A model generated the notes under the pieces. That model searched no databases. It was not told where the DNA came from and worked only from the letters and a program-made list of their open reading frames with translations. The position numbers and the translations under genes were made by a program. Below, one piece after another: positions 7,990-16,399 of a DNA stretch of 64,000 nt; the stretch's first letter is position 1, and each line of letters starts with the position of its first letter. Source of the stretch: Neisseria lisongii (lineage in GTDB: Bacteria > Pseudomonadota > Gammaproteobacteria > Burkholderiales > Neisseriaceae); the NCBI RefSeq assembly GCF_028463985.1, contig NZ_CP116766.1, positions 1,364,001 to 1,428,000 of the forward strand. The letters run 5' to 3'.

Positions 7990-8466
7990 ATGAAATGTCC
8001 GTTTTGCCAACACGCCAACACTCAGGTTACTGATTCCCGCCTTTTGGACGAATCCAACAGTATCCGCCGCCGCCGCCGCTGTCCGGCCTGCGGCCAGCGT
8101 TTCAGCACTTTTGAAACTGTGGAAATGCGGATGCCGCAGGTGTTGAAAAGCAACGGTTGCCGTGTGTCGTTTAACCCGCACAAGCTGCACACCAGCCTGG
8201 CCCGTGCTTTGCACAAGCGGCCGGTGTCGGCGGAAAAAATCGATGAAACGGTGGCGCTGATCGAGCAGCGTATCTACCGCCTCGGCGTGAAGGAAATCCC
8301 GTCCCGCATGATTGGCGAAATGGCAATGGAAGAATTGCTGAAAATCGACCAAGTGGCATATGTCCGTTTTGCATCGGTGTATAAAAGTTTCCACGACGTT
8401 TCCGAATTTGCCCGGGCGATTGCCCTGTTGCCGCCGAACGGCGATACGCCGACGGTTTCAAAATAA
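7990..8466 (+). CDS. nrdR: Transcriptional regulator NrdR
   Basis: This 158-residue repressor of ribonucleotide reductase genes senses ATP/dATP. It has the N-terminal zinc ribbon with CPFC at 3-6 and CPAC at 31-34 and an RRRRRC patch between them, then an ATP-cone domain (about 49-139, KSNGCRVSFNPHKLHTSLARAL and RKVDQVAYVRFASVY-like). Length and both domains are exactly those of the family. It lies directly upstream of ribD (71 bp gap), a very common nrdR-ribD pairing in bacteria. Confidence 0.97.
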   Translation: MKCPFCQHANTQVTDSRLLDESNSIRRRRRCPACGQRFSTFETVEMRMPQVLKSNGCRVSFNPHKLHTSLARALHKRPVSAEKIDETVALIEQRIYRLGVKEIPSRMIGEMAMEELLKIDQVAYVRFASVYKSFHDVSEFARAIALLPPNGDTPTVSK

Positions 8467-8537
8467 TCTCCATTTCCCGTTTCCATGGTTTCAGGCCGCC
8501 TGAAAACCGGCAAAACGGATTTTTACAAAGCCAAACC

Positions 8538-9650
8538 ATGTTCGACCAAACCGATATTCAAATGATGCAGCACGCCCTTTCCCTCGCACGGTTGGGGCGT
8601 TTTTCCACTTCGCCCAATCCCCGTGTCGGCTGCGTGATTGCACAAGGCGGCCAGATTGTCGGACAGGGCTTCCATATCCGTGCGGGCGGGCCGCATGCCG
8701 AAGTCCACGCCCTGCGTCAGGCGGGTGATTTCGCCGTCGGCGCAACCGCCTATGTTACGCTTGAACCGTGCAGCCACTACGGCCGCACGCCGCCCTGCGC
8801 CGAAGCCCTGATTCAGTCGGGTATCAAACGGGTAGTAGCGGCGATGACCGACCCCAATCCGCTGGTAGCGGGAAACGGCTTGGCCATGCTGCGTGCCGCC
8901 GGTATCGAAACCCGCTCCGGTTTGCTGGAACACGAAGCCCGCACACTCAATCGGGGGTTTTTATCCCGAATCGAACGCCAACGCCCGTTTGTCAAACTCA
9001 AATGCGCCGCCTCGCTCGACGGCAAAACCGCACTTTCAGACGGCCGCAGCCAATGGATTACCGGCGATGCCGCCCGTGAAGATGTGCAGATTCTGCGTGC
9101 CGAAAGCTGCGCCGTTTTAACCGGAATAGGCACCGTATTGGCCGACAATCCCCGCCTGACCGTCCGCAGTTTCCCGACCCTGCGCCAACCGGCACGCATT
9201 ATCTTGGACAGCCGCCTGCAAACGCCGCCGGACTGCCATCTCATCACCGACACCGCCGCCCCGACCCTGATCGCCACCTTAATCGACGATCCCGAACGGC
9301 ACACACCCTATCTGCAGCAGCCGCATGTCCGGATCATCAGGCCGTCTGAAAATGCCGCCGGACAAATCGACTTGGCGGATTTGTGCCGGATACTGGCGCA
9401 GCAAGGCATAGGCGAGCTGATGATCGAAGCCGGTGCCACCCTCAACGGCGCATGGCTGCAATCGGGTTTGGTGGACGAAATCGTTTATTACCAGTCTGCC
9501 AAAATCTTGGGCAACCCTGCCCGAACGCCGTTTGCCCTGAACGAACAGCCGCAGGCACTCGCCGCCCCCGCCGCATGGCACAGCCTCAGCGTGGAAATAT
9601 TGGGCAACGACATCAAATGGGTGCTGGCACGGGCGGACAGTGCAGCATAG
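8538..9650 (+). CDS. ribD: Bifunctional riboflavin biosynthesis deaminase/reductase RibD
   Basis: This 370-residue enzyme carries out the second and third steps of riboflavin synthesis: deamination of the pyrimidine, then NADPH-dependent reduction of the ribosyl side chain. The N-terminal zinc deaminase has HAE at 53-55 and PCSHYGRTPPC with Cys78 and Cys87. The C-terminal reductase spans about 150-366. An uptake sequence inside the gene (about 9340) encodes RPSEN in a loop of the reductase domain. No FMN riboswitch-like leader is visible in the 71-bp gap after nrdR. An IS3 element sits just beyond its stop. Confidence 0.95.
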   Translation: MFDQTDIQMMQHALSLARLGRFSTSPNPRVGCVIAQGGQIVGQGFHIRAGGPHAEVHALRQAGDFAVGATAYVTLEPCSHYGRTPPCAEALIQSGIKRVVAAMTDPNPLVAGNGLAMLRAAGIETRSGLLEHEARTLNRGFLSRIERQRPFVKLKCAASLDGKTALSDGRSQWITGDAAREDVQILRAESCAVLTGIGTVLADNPRLTVRSFPTLRQPARIILDSRLQTPPDCHLITDTAAPTLIATLIDDPERHTPYLQQPHVRIIRPSENAAGQIDLADLCRILAQQGIGELMIEAGATLNGAWLQSGLVDEIVYYQSAKILGNPARTPFALNEQPQALAAPAAWHSLSVEILGNDIKWVLARADSAA

Positions 9651-9717
9651 CCATGCCGTCTGAAAACGGTATCATGGTGAACTGCCCCCCAATACTTGGA
9701 CAAGTTAAGAATCTTTC

Positions 9718-10518
9718 TCAAACAGCCTTTTCAAGCTGGGTTCTGTAGCCGACAGGACTCAGCTTTTTTAAGTTTAAACTAATCCGCTCATGATTGTAGT
9801 AACGTATGTAATCATCTATTACCTCTGTCAGCTCTGCCACCGACAACGCACCTTCCTGATAGAAGCTCTCTTCTTTTAATGTACCGAAGAAACGCTCCAT
9901 CGGCGCATTGTCCCAGCAATTTCCTTTGCGCGACATGCTTTGCACCATTCCTTTCTCAGCCAGTTTCGCCCGATAAGCCCCGGTGCGGTAAAGCACACCC
10001 CGGTCGGAATGCAGCAGCGGCGTTTGGCCTTTCAGACGACCAAATGCTTTATCCAACATTTGCGCCACCATTTTACTGTTTGCTCTGCGGCCTAAAGAAT
10101 AGGCCGCAATCTCCCGATTAAACACATCCAATATCGGCGACAAGTAAAGCTTCCCGTCTGTGCATTTGAACTCCGTCACATCGGTCAGCCATTTGTCTGC
10201 CGGTTTGCCGGCAGTAAATTCACGATTAAGAATATTATCCGAAGCCTCTCCTGTTACCTGCGGACGGTAGGCTTTTTTGCTGCGGACTTTGGCTTTCAGT
10301 CCCAACAAACCCATAATGCGCTGCACTTTCTTTTTGTTCCACGACAATACGGCGGCAATCCGCCGATGACCGTAGCGGCCTTTGTGTCGGCGATAGACTT
10401 CACTTACTGCGGTTTTGGCCGCCGCATCGGGATCGGCTTTGCCGATATGGTAATGAAAGCTGCTTTTGGGAATGCCGGCACTGTGCAGCAGATATTTCAG
10501 CGGGTGCTTCGCTCTCAA
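9718..10518 (-). CDS. IS3-family transposase, OrfB catalytic part
   Basis: A 266-residue DDE integrase-like domain. WLTDVTEFKC carries the first Asp, LLHSDRGVLYRT the second, and MSRKGNCWDNAPMERFFGTLK the Glu with the family-typical K/R. An N-terminal HTH_21 segment (AVSEVYRRHKGRYGHRRI) precedes them. The annotated TTG at 10518 overlaps the orfA stop. As in other IS3 elements the active enzyme is probably an OrfAB fusion made by -1 frameshifting, but I could not pin down a strong slippery heptamer. Confidence 0.93.
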   Translation of the reverse strand: MRAKHPLKYLLHSAGIPKSSFHYHIGKADPDAAAKTAVSEVYRRHKGRYGHRRIAAVLSWNKKKVQRIMGLLGLKAKVRSKKAYRPQVTGEASDNILNREFTAGKPADKWLTDVTEFKCTDGKLYLSPILDVFNREIAAYSLGRRANSKMVAQMLDKAFGRLKGQTPLLHSDRGVLYRTGAYRAKLAEKGMVQSMSRKGNCWDNAPMERFFGTLKEESFYQEGALSVAELTEVIDDYIRYYNHERISLNLKKLSPVGYRTQLEKAV

Positions 10519-10862
10519 CGTTTGAACGGTTTCGCAGCTTTGGCGGCGTTCTTTTCGTTGAGGGCTTTCATGTGCTTTAGGTAGTCGTTCTCCGCCCTCA
10601 TGTAACGTAACTCTTCAATCAGTTCCGCCCGGGTTTTTTGGTGGTCGGGTTTGTCGGCGATAAACGGGTTTTTGCGTTTGGTCTTCATAAACGTAGCCTG
10701 CGGGTGTTGAAGTGCGGCGATACCGCCTTGCCGATAGGCGGCTATCCAACGGCGCAGGTGGGTGCGCAAGACGTTGAAGTGCTCTGCGGTGCGCTGTTGG
10801 CTGTGCACTTGGTGATAATGGAGTACGGCTCGGTATTTGAAGTGTAGGTTATATTTGGACAT
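10515..10862 (-). CDS. IS3-family transposase, OrfA helix-turn-helix part
   Basis: About 115 residues. An N-terminal helix-turn-helix (KYRAVLHYHQVHSQQRTAEH, then RTHLRRWIAAYRQGG) binds the element ends, and a C-terminal coiled-coil leucine-rich helix (IEELRYMRAENDYLKHMKAL) mediates multimerisation. The start at 10862 gives the expected N-terminus MSKYNLHFKY. A longer frame to 10964 would cross the terminal inverted repeat and is rejected. Its stop overlaps orfB. Confidence 0.88.
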   Translation of the reverse strand: MSKYNLHFKYRAVLHYHQVHSQQRTAEHFNVLRTHLRRWIAAYRQGGIAALQHPQATFMKTKRKNPFIADKPDHQKTRAELIEELRYMRAENDYLKHMKALNEKNAAKAAKPFKR

Positions 10863-10937
10863 AAGAAAACTGCACCTTTTAAAGTTGGAGGGGTGTCCAA
10901 CTTTTGGGGTGCAGTTCATGGTTTTCAGACGGCCTTT

Positions 10938-11014
10938 TAGTGAAATAACCCCAAAGCCATACAAAGCGGCAAGACGAAGCCAACGATATAGTGTTTTGAG
11001 GTTATTTCACTATA
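10938..11014. repeat. Miniature repeat with TAGTGAAATAACCCC-type inverted ends
   Basis: A 77-bp element with inverted ends (TAGTGAAATAACCCCAAAGC and GTTTTGAGGTTATTTCACTA). It is a short version of the roughly 107-bp elements at 42846-42952 and 52983-53088. It lies in the promoter region of the UDP-sugar dehydrogenase gene. Confidence 0.7.
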
Positions 11015-11157
11015 TCTTGATTTTCCATTTGAATCCTACTGTACAAAGGCTTATGATTACACGTTTGCCGCCCTATCGTGAACGCACTTGAAAAGAATAA
11101 CGGCGTTTGCCCGCCTTATCCCGCTTTTAGCGAATTCACATATTCCAGAGAAACACC

Positions 11158-12465
11158 ATGAACAATCAAACCATTCAAAAATTCGCCGACAAAAGCGCCA
11201 AAATCGGCATTGTCGGCTTGGGCTATGTCGGCCTGCCGCTGATGTTGCGCTATGCCGACATCGGCTACACGGTTCTCGGTTTCGACATCGACCGTGAAAA
11301 AGTCGGCAAATTAAACCGGGGCGAAAGCTATATCGAACACATCGCCGCCGACAAAATCGCTGCCGCCCGCAGCAAAGGTTTTGAAGCCACCACCGACTTT
11401 TCCCGTATCGGCGAAGTCGAAGCCGTAATTTTGTGCGTACCGACACCGCTCAACCGCTACCGAGAGCCGGACATCAGCTTCGTTACCGACACCGCCGATG
11501 CCATCAAACCTTATCTGCGTGCCGGACAAGTGGTGTCGCTCGAATCGACCACCTACCCCGGCACGACCGAAGAAGAACTGTTGCCCCGCATTGAAGAGGG
11601 CGGCCTGAAAGTCGGTAAAGATATTTTCTTGGTGTATTCGCCCGAACGGGAAGACCCGGGCAATCCGCATTTTGAAACCCGCACCATTCCCAAAGTCATC
11701 GGCGGCCACACCGGCGCATGTTTGGAAGTCGGGCTGGCACTCTACCGCCCCGCCATCGATACGGTGGTGCCGGTGAGTTCCACCAAAGCCGCCGAATTGA
11801 CCAAACTGTTGGAAAATATCCACCGTGCCGTCAATATCGGTTTGGTGAACGAGATGAAAATCGTGGCGGACAAAATGGACATCGACATTCACGAAGTCAT
11901 CAATGCCGCCGCCACCAAACCGTTCGGTTTCGTCGCCTATTATCCCGGCCCGGGGCTGGGCGGCCACTGCATTCCCATCGACCCTTTCTACCTGACGTGG
12001 AAAGCACGGGAATACGGTGTCAATACCCGTTTTATCGAGCTGGCGGGCGAAGTCAATTCCTATATGCCCGATTATGTGATTGAAAAAGTTACGCTGGCGC
12101 TCAACCGCCAAAGCAAGGCCGTCAATCGCAGCAAAATCCTGATTTTGGGCATTGCCTACAAGAAAAACGTGGACGATATGCGGGAAAGCCCGTCTGTCGA
12201 AATTATGGAACGTCTGGCCAAACTCGGTGCCGACATCGCCTATTCCGACCCGCACGTCGCCGAGTTTCCCGACATCGCCGGACACGCCCGCTTCGAGCTT
12301 TCCAGCACGCCGCTGACACCGCAGACGCTGGCGGGCTTCGACTGCGTGGTGCTGACCACCGACCACGATAAATTCGACTACACCATGATTGCCGAACACG
12401 CCAAACTGATTGTGGACACCCGCGGCCGCTTTCCGTCCGGCCGCCCCAACGTGGTGAAAGCCTGA
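11158..12465 (+). CDS. UDP-N-acetylhexosamine 6-dehydrogenase (WbpA-like)
   Basis: This 435-residue NAD-dependent nucleotide-sugar dehydrogenase oxidises C6 of a UDP-sugar to a uronic acid. It has the N-terminal Rossmann loop KIGIVGLGYVGLPL (15-28), a central domain with NEMKIVADKM, and the catalytic cysteine in GPGLGGHCIPIDPFY near 265-279. The pattern is closest to WbpA/TviB-type UDP-GlcNAc dehydrogenases rather than UDP-glucose dehydrogenase, but substrate choice is an inference. It stands directly before the pgl cluster, separated by a wide uptake-sequence hairpin. This suggests that the protein-linked or surface glycan here contains an acetamido-uronic acid. Confidence 0.87.
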   Translation: MNNQTIQKFADKSAKIGIVGLGYVGLPLMLRYADIGYTVLGFDIDREKVGKLNRGESYIEHIAADKIAAARSKGFEATTDFSRIGEVEAVILCVPTPLNRYREPDISFVTDTADAIKPYLRAGQVVSLESTTYPGTTEEELLPRIEEGGLKVGKDIFLVYSPEREDPGNPHFETRTIPKVIGGHTGACLEVGLALYRPAIDTVVPVSSTKAAELTKLLENIHRAVNIGLVNEMKIVADKMDIDIHEVINAAATKPFGFVAYYPGPGLGGHCIPIDPFYLTWKAREYGVNTRFIELAGEVNSYMPDYVIEKVTLALNRQSKAVNRSKILILGIAYKKNVDDMRESPSVEIMERLAKLGADIAYSDPHVAEFPDIAGHARFELSSTPLTPQTLAGFDCVVLTTDHDKFDYTMIAEHAKLIVDTRGRFPSGRPNVVKA

Positions 12466-12470
12466 TAAAG

Positions 12471-12565
12471 GCCGTCTGAAAACGGAATTGTGCAAAAACA
12501 CAACCCAGTATAGTGAAATCATTTATCCGTTATCAAACTAGACGTTATATCCGTTTTCAGACGGC
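12471..12565. terminator. Long-loop paired-DUS hairpin after the dehydrogenase gene
   Basis: A 16-bp stem (12471-12486 with 12550-12565) encloses a 63-nt loop that contains TATAGTGAAATCATTT... and a second partial palindrome. The loop looks like miniature-repeat material inserted into a normal paired-DUS terminator. Confidence 0.5.
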
Positions 12566-12589
12566 TTCTCTTTTAACCATTCCCCCATC

Positions 12590-13978
12590 ATGCCCAAACT
12601 GCACAAAATCCTTGCCTACGCCCTCGGCCCGATCGGTAGCGCCGCTTTCGGTATCGTATCGCTGCCGCTGATGTCGTGGCATTTTTCCGCCGCCGACATC
12701 GGTAGTGTGGCCTTGCTGCAAACCGTTGCCGGACTGGGGATTTTGCTGTTCGGGCTGGGTTTGGATCAGGCGTATATCCGGGAATACCACGCCGCTGCCG
12801 ACAAAGCCGCATTGCTGAAAACGGTGTTGCCGCTGCCGCTGGTTTTGGCGGCGTTTTTTCTGATGTCCGGCAACCGCTGGCCGTCTGAAATCCTGTTTTC
12901 CTCAAGCAGCCGCGGTTTGGCGGCGGGTGGGCTGTTTATCGGGGCGTTTTTGCTGACCCGTTTTTTGTCGCTGACACTGCGGATGCAGGAGCGGGCATGG
13001 GCGTTTTCGTTCAGCCAGCTGCTGCCCAAAATCTTGGTCTGCCTGCTGATTACCGGCTGTATTCTGTTTTCCCTGCCCAACCATACCGCCGTTTTGTTCG
13101 GCATTTACGCCGCCGCCCAAACCGCCGCCGTTGCCTTGCTGTTGTGGCAAAGCCGCCGCACGCTCGCTGCCGCCGCAAAAGCCCCTTGGTGCGCCGACAC
13201 CCACCGTGCCGCCCTGAAATACGGGCTGCCGCTGGCCGCTGCCAATCTGACCTATTGGGCGTTTGCCTCGCTCGACCGCTTTTTGCTCAAACAGTGGGCG
13301 GGGCTGGAACAGTTGGGCGTGTATGCGATGGCACTCAATTTCAGCGCCGTCGCTCTGATTGTGCAGAGTATTTTTTCCACCATTTGGGCCCCGATGGTGT
13401 TCAAATGGGTAAACGATCATGAACACTGCGACAAAATCGGCGGCATTGCGCTGCTGGTCGCCCAAGCCACGGCGGCACTGATTTGTCTGGTCGGCATTGC
13501 CTCGCCCGCCGCCGCACGGCTGCTGCCCGAAGCCTACGCCGATGTGCCGTTTATCCTGCCCGCCGCCTTGCTGGTGCCGCTGTTTTATACGTGGACGGAA
13601 GTCGGCGGCATCGGTTTGAACGTGGTAAAAAAAACCGGTCTGATTGCCGCCGTCAATCTTGCCGCCCTTGCCGCCAACCTGCTGCTGCTCTATCAGCTGG
13701 TTCCGCCCTTGGGTGCAAAAGGTGCGGCGGCGGCAACGGCGGCGGCGTTTTGGCTGTTTTTTATTTTGAAAACCGAGCTTTCTGCCCGACTGTGGCAACC
13801 GCTGCCCCGCCGCACGCTCTACGCCGCCGCTACCGCCTGCCTGAGCGTGTGCCTCTGCTATACGCTGTTCGGCAACCGTGAAAACTATCCCCTGTTCGCC
13901 GCCGTTTGGCTCGCTGCCCTGCTGTGGCTGGCATACCGCAACCGGAACCGTTTTTTGCACTTCGTCCGACGGTTTTGA
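12590..13978 (+). CDS. pglF: Oligosaccharide flippase (PglF/Wzx-type)
   Basis: A 462-residue integral membrane protein with about 12 predicted hydrophobic segments (for example AFGIVSLPLMSW, GLGILLFGLGL, AAFWLFFILKTEL). It is a member of the MATE/MVF polysaccharide exporter superfamily. By family and by position ahead of pglB-pglC-pglD it should flip the undecaprenyl-linked glycan into the periplasm for O-linked protein glycosylation. An uptake sequence at about 12881 encodes WPSEIL. There is an A8 run at 13627-13634 in the frame, too weak to call phase-variable. The gene symbol is by synteny with the neisserial pgl locus. Confidence 0.8.
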   Translation: MPKLHKILAYALGPIGSAAFGIVSLPLMSWHFSAADIGSVALLQTVAGLGILLFGLGLDQAYIREYHAAADKAALLKTVLPLPLVLAAFFLMSGNRWPSEILFSSSSRGLAAGGLFIGAFLLTRFLSLTLRMQERAWAFSFSQLLPKILVCLLITGCILFSLPNHTAVLFGIYAAAQTAAVALLLWQSRRTLAAAAKAPWCADTHRAALKYGLPLAAANLTYWAFASLDRFLLKQWAGLEQLGVYAMALNFSAVALIVQSIFSTIWAPMVFKWVNDHEHCDKIGGIALLVAQATAALICLVGIASPAAARLLPEAYADVPFILPAALLVPLFYTWTEVGGIGLNVVKKTGLIAAVNLAALAANLLLLYQLVPPLGAKGAAAATAAAFWLFFILKTELSARLWQPLPRRTLYAAATACLSVCLCYTLFGNRENYPLFAAVWLAALLWLAYRNRNRFLHFVRRF

Positions 13979-13983
13979 CGGTT

Positions 13984-14007
13984 TTCAGACGGCCTAGGCC
14001 GTCTGAA
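13984..14007. repeat. Zero-spacer DUS palindrome
   Basis: Two AG-type uptake sequences abut head-to-head at CCTAGG, giving a perfect 24-bp palindrome with no loop, just after the flippase stop. A matching one is at 18975-19004. Confidence 0.8.
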
Positions 14008-14116
14008 CATCAGGTTTTACCGCAAACAAAAATAGCGGCGGCGAATGGTCAAATGCCGCCGCCTCAGCTAAAATCCCATTCTTCCACAACGCATATTTTT
14101 TTATCCGGCAAACATC

Positions 14117-15187
14117 ATGAAAATCGTTCTTACCACTTCCATGGCGGGCTTAGGCGGCACGGAAAACGCCACTTTCCGGCTCGGCCGTCTGCTGACCGAA
14201 CGCGGCCACCGTGTTATTTTGGCATCGTCAGACGGGCCGCTGCTGCCCGATGCTCAGGCGGCGGGCATGATGTGGCAACCGGTCGATTTTTATCGGGGCG
14301 GCGTGTTCGGCTATATCAAAGCGGTGTTTGCGCTGATGAAAATGCTCAAACAGGAACAGCCCGACATCGTCCACTGCCAAATGGCGAGAATCGTCCCCGG
14401 CTGCGTCGCCGCTGTGCGTTTGGCTTCGCCGAAAACCAAAGTGTTTTACCACGCCCGGGGGCTGAATCCGGAAACTTATCCGAAAATCGCCAAAATGTTC
14501 GACCGTTTGGGCGTGTACATCATCGGCAACTGCCGCCACGAGCAGGAAAAGCTGATCCGCCACGGTTTCCCTGCCGAACGCATCCGCTATACCTACAACG
14601 CTCTGCACCAAATCGACCGTGTTCCCGAAAAAAGCCGACGGGATTTCATCATGCTCGGCACGCTCTCCCGCCTCGACAAAGTGCGGGCGGTGCATTTGAT
14701 GATCGACATATTCAAACAGTTGCTCGATAAAGGCTTGCCGGTGCGGCTGCAGATTGCCGGTATCGGCGAAGAAATGGAAAATCTGAAACATCAGGCCGAA
14801 CGCTTGGGCATTGCCGACAAGGTCAATTTTTTAGGCGGCGTGCGTGATTTGACCGCTTTTTTCGGTGAGACCGATATTCTCGTCAATACGCCGCACTGTA
14901 TCGGCGACCACGGCGCAGGTGTCGGCAACAATATCCTCGAAGCCGGTCTGTATCACACGCCTGTCGTAACCTACGATATGGCGGGCATTTCCGAAATCGT
15001 AATCAACGGCCAAACCGGTTTCTGCATTCCGTTCGGCAATCAGGAAGCGTTTATCGATGCCGTCGTCCGCTTGAGCGCCGACCCGAAACTGCGCAAACAG
15101 CTCGGCAACGCCCTCAACCGCCACGTTACGGCTTTGTGTTCGGACGATGAAATCTACCGCACCACAATGGATGCCTACCGTATGTAA
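14117..15187 (+). CDS. Glycosyltransferase family 4 (PglG-like position)
   Basis: A 356-residue cytoplasmic or membrane-associated retaining glycosyltransferase with a GT-B fold. The N-terminal domain opens MKIVLTTSMAGLGGTENATF, the glycine-rich acceptor loop of GT4 enzymes. The C-terminal domain has LGTLSRLDKVRAVHLMI, then FLGGVRDLTAFFGETDILVN and the nucleotide-sugar-binding stretch EAGLYHTPVVTYDMAGISEIV with its conserved Glu. It probably adds one sugar to the undecaprenyl-linked bacillosamine. The donor sugar cannot be read from sequence. Gene order suggests a pglG-type gene, but this is not proven. Confidence 0.8.
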   Translation: MKIVLTTSMAGLGGTENATFRLGRLLTERGHRVILASSDGPLLPDAQAAGMMWQPVDFYRGGVFGYIKAVFALMKMLKQEQPDIVHCQMARIVPGCVAAVRLASPKTKVFYHARGLNPETYPKIAKMFDRLGVYIIGNCRHEQEKLIRHGFPAERIRYTYNALHQIDRVPEKSRRDFIMLGTLSRLDKVRAVHLMIDIFKQLLDKGLPVRLQIAGIGEEMENLKHQAERLGIADKVNFLGGVRDLTAFFGETDILVNTPHCIGDHGAGVGNNILEAGLYHTPVVTYDMAGISEIVINGQTGFCIPFGNQEAFIDAVVRLSADPKLRKQLGNALNRHVTALCSDDEIYRTTMDAYRM

Positions 15188-15223
15188 AGGCCGTCTGAAA
15201 ACGCCAACCGCCCGCCTAAACCT

Positions 15224-16399
15224 ATGAACATTACCATTGTCGCCCCTTTCTGCTCGCTGCCGGACGAGCCGTATTTCAACCGCTTCCAATATCTGGCGCA
15301 GCGGCTGGCGCAGCGGCACAATGTGTTGCTGCTGACCAGCAATTTCCGCCATTTCGACAAAACCTTCCGCCCGCCTGTGCAGGCGGCTGCGCAAGGCCGT
15401 CTGAAAGAAGCCAAAATCGAGCTGCTGGCCGAAAGCGGCTACGCAAAAAACGTTTCGCTGCAACGGCTGATCAGCCACCACCGTTTGGCACAAAGTCTCG
15501 AACGCCGCCTGCAGCAATGCCGTCCGCACGAATGGGACGTGGTGGTTTCCGCCTATCCGCTGATGGCGACCAATCTGCTGCTGGGCAAATACAAGCGACG
15601 TTTGGGCTACAAACTGATTATCGACGTGCAGGACGTGTGGCCGGAGTCTTTTTCCGCCGTGCTGCCCGTGCTGAAAAAAATCCCGCCGCAGCTGCTGCCG
15701 TTTGCCCGCCGTGCCGACCGTGCCTACCGCTGTGCCGATGCGTTGCTTGCCGTGTCGCAAACCTATCTGCAGCGGGCGCAGCGGGCCAATCCCGACGTTC
15801 CTGCCGAAACCGTGTATATCGGTGCGGATTTCAGACGGCTTCAGGCGGTGCCGCCGCATGATTTCGGCGATAATACCGTGCGTTTTTTCTATCTCGGCAC
15901 GCTCAGTTTCAGCTATGATGTTGCCACTGTCTGCCAAGGCGTGGCGCAGCTTGCCGACGAGGGTTATCCGGTGGCGCTGCACATTATGGGCGGCGGGCCG
16001 AACGAGGCGGAACTCAGACGCTTCGCCCACCCTGCCCTGCATTTTCACGGCTATCTGCCCTACGATGAGATGATGTCGCTGGCAAAAGGCTGCGATATTG
16101 CCGTCAATCCGATTCACAGCCACGCCATGCAGTCGGTTACCAATAAATTTTCCGACTATATGGCGCTGCAAAAACCGGTTATCAGCAGCCAAACCGACCC
16201 GGAAGTACGCTCGCTGCTGACACTGCTGCCCCATGCGCAATACCGTTCGGGCGATGTTGCCGGTTTTATGGCGGCGGCAAAAACCCTGCTGGCTTCCGAC
16301 GGCGGCCATGTGCAGAGCCAAGCTGTTCGGGAACGCTTCGACCGTGAAACTGCCTACCGCACGTTCGAGCAAATGATTGAAAGACTCACCCATGAATAA
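15224..16399 (+). CDS. Glycosyltransferase family 4 (PglH-like position)
   Basis: A 391-residue GT-B glycosyltransferase. The start MNITIVAPFCSLPDEPYFNR is typical of the WcaI/capsule-type GT4 group, with a first-domain motif HHRLAQSLERRL and an IDVQDVWPESF loop. In the second domain are FFYLGTLSFSYDVATVC and HIMGGGPNEAELRRF. Residues NKFSDYMALQKPVI are the donor-site segment. It lies 36 bp after the previous glycosyltransferase and overlaps the start of pglB by 8 bp, so it is in the same transcription unit. Sugar specificity is unknown. Confidence 0.8.
   Translation: MNITIVAPFCSLPDEPYFNRFQYLAQRLAQRHNVLLLTSNFRHFDKTFRPPVQAAAQGRLKEAKIELLAESGYAKNVSLQRLISHHRLAQSLERRLQQCRPHEWDVVVSAYPLMATNLLLGKYKRRLGYKLIIDVQDVWPESFSAVLPVLKKIPPQLLPFARRADRAYRCADALLAVSQTYLQRAQRANPDVPAETVYIGADFRRLQAVPPHDFGDNTVRFFYLGTLSFSYDVATVCQGVAQLADEGYPVALHIMGGGPNEAELRRFAHPALHFHGYLPYDEMMSLAKGCDIAVNPIHSHAMQSVTNKFSDYMALQKPVISSQTDPEVRSLLTLLPHAQYRSGDVAGFMAAAKTLLASDGGHVQSQAVRERFDRETAYRTFEQMIERLTHE

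Larger units (their letters stand above)
9678..10918 (-). mobile_element. IS3-family insertion sequence (IS150-like)
   Basis: The element is 1,241 bp. Terminal inverted repeats of about 24 bp start TGAACTGC.CCCCAA and end with TTGGAC. A 3-bp direct duplication TGG flanks it (9675-9677 and 10919-10921). It has two overlapping minus-strand frames, orfA and orfB. Both frames are open and the ends are intact, so it may still be mobile. Confidence 0.92.
9654..10934 (+). terminator. ribD paired-DUS terminator, split by an IS3 element
   Basis: The left arm ATGCCGTCTGAAAAC is at 9654-9668 and the right arm GTTTTCAGACGGC begins at 10921. Removing the insertion and one copy of its 3-bp duplication (TGG) restores a normal hairpin, so the original ribD terminator has been broken by the insertion. 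Confidence 0.7.

Noticed and set aside
13627..13634. A8 tract in the flippase gene as a phase-variation switch
   Set aside because: Phase-variable pgl genes in Neisseria use longer G/C or tandem repeats; eight A residues coding for Lys are common and the frame is open.
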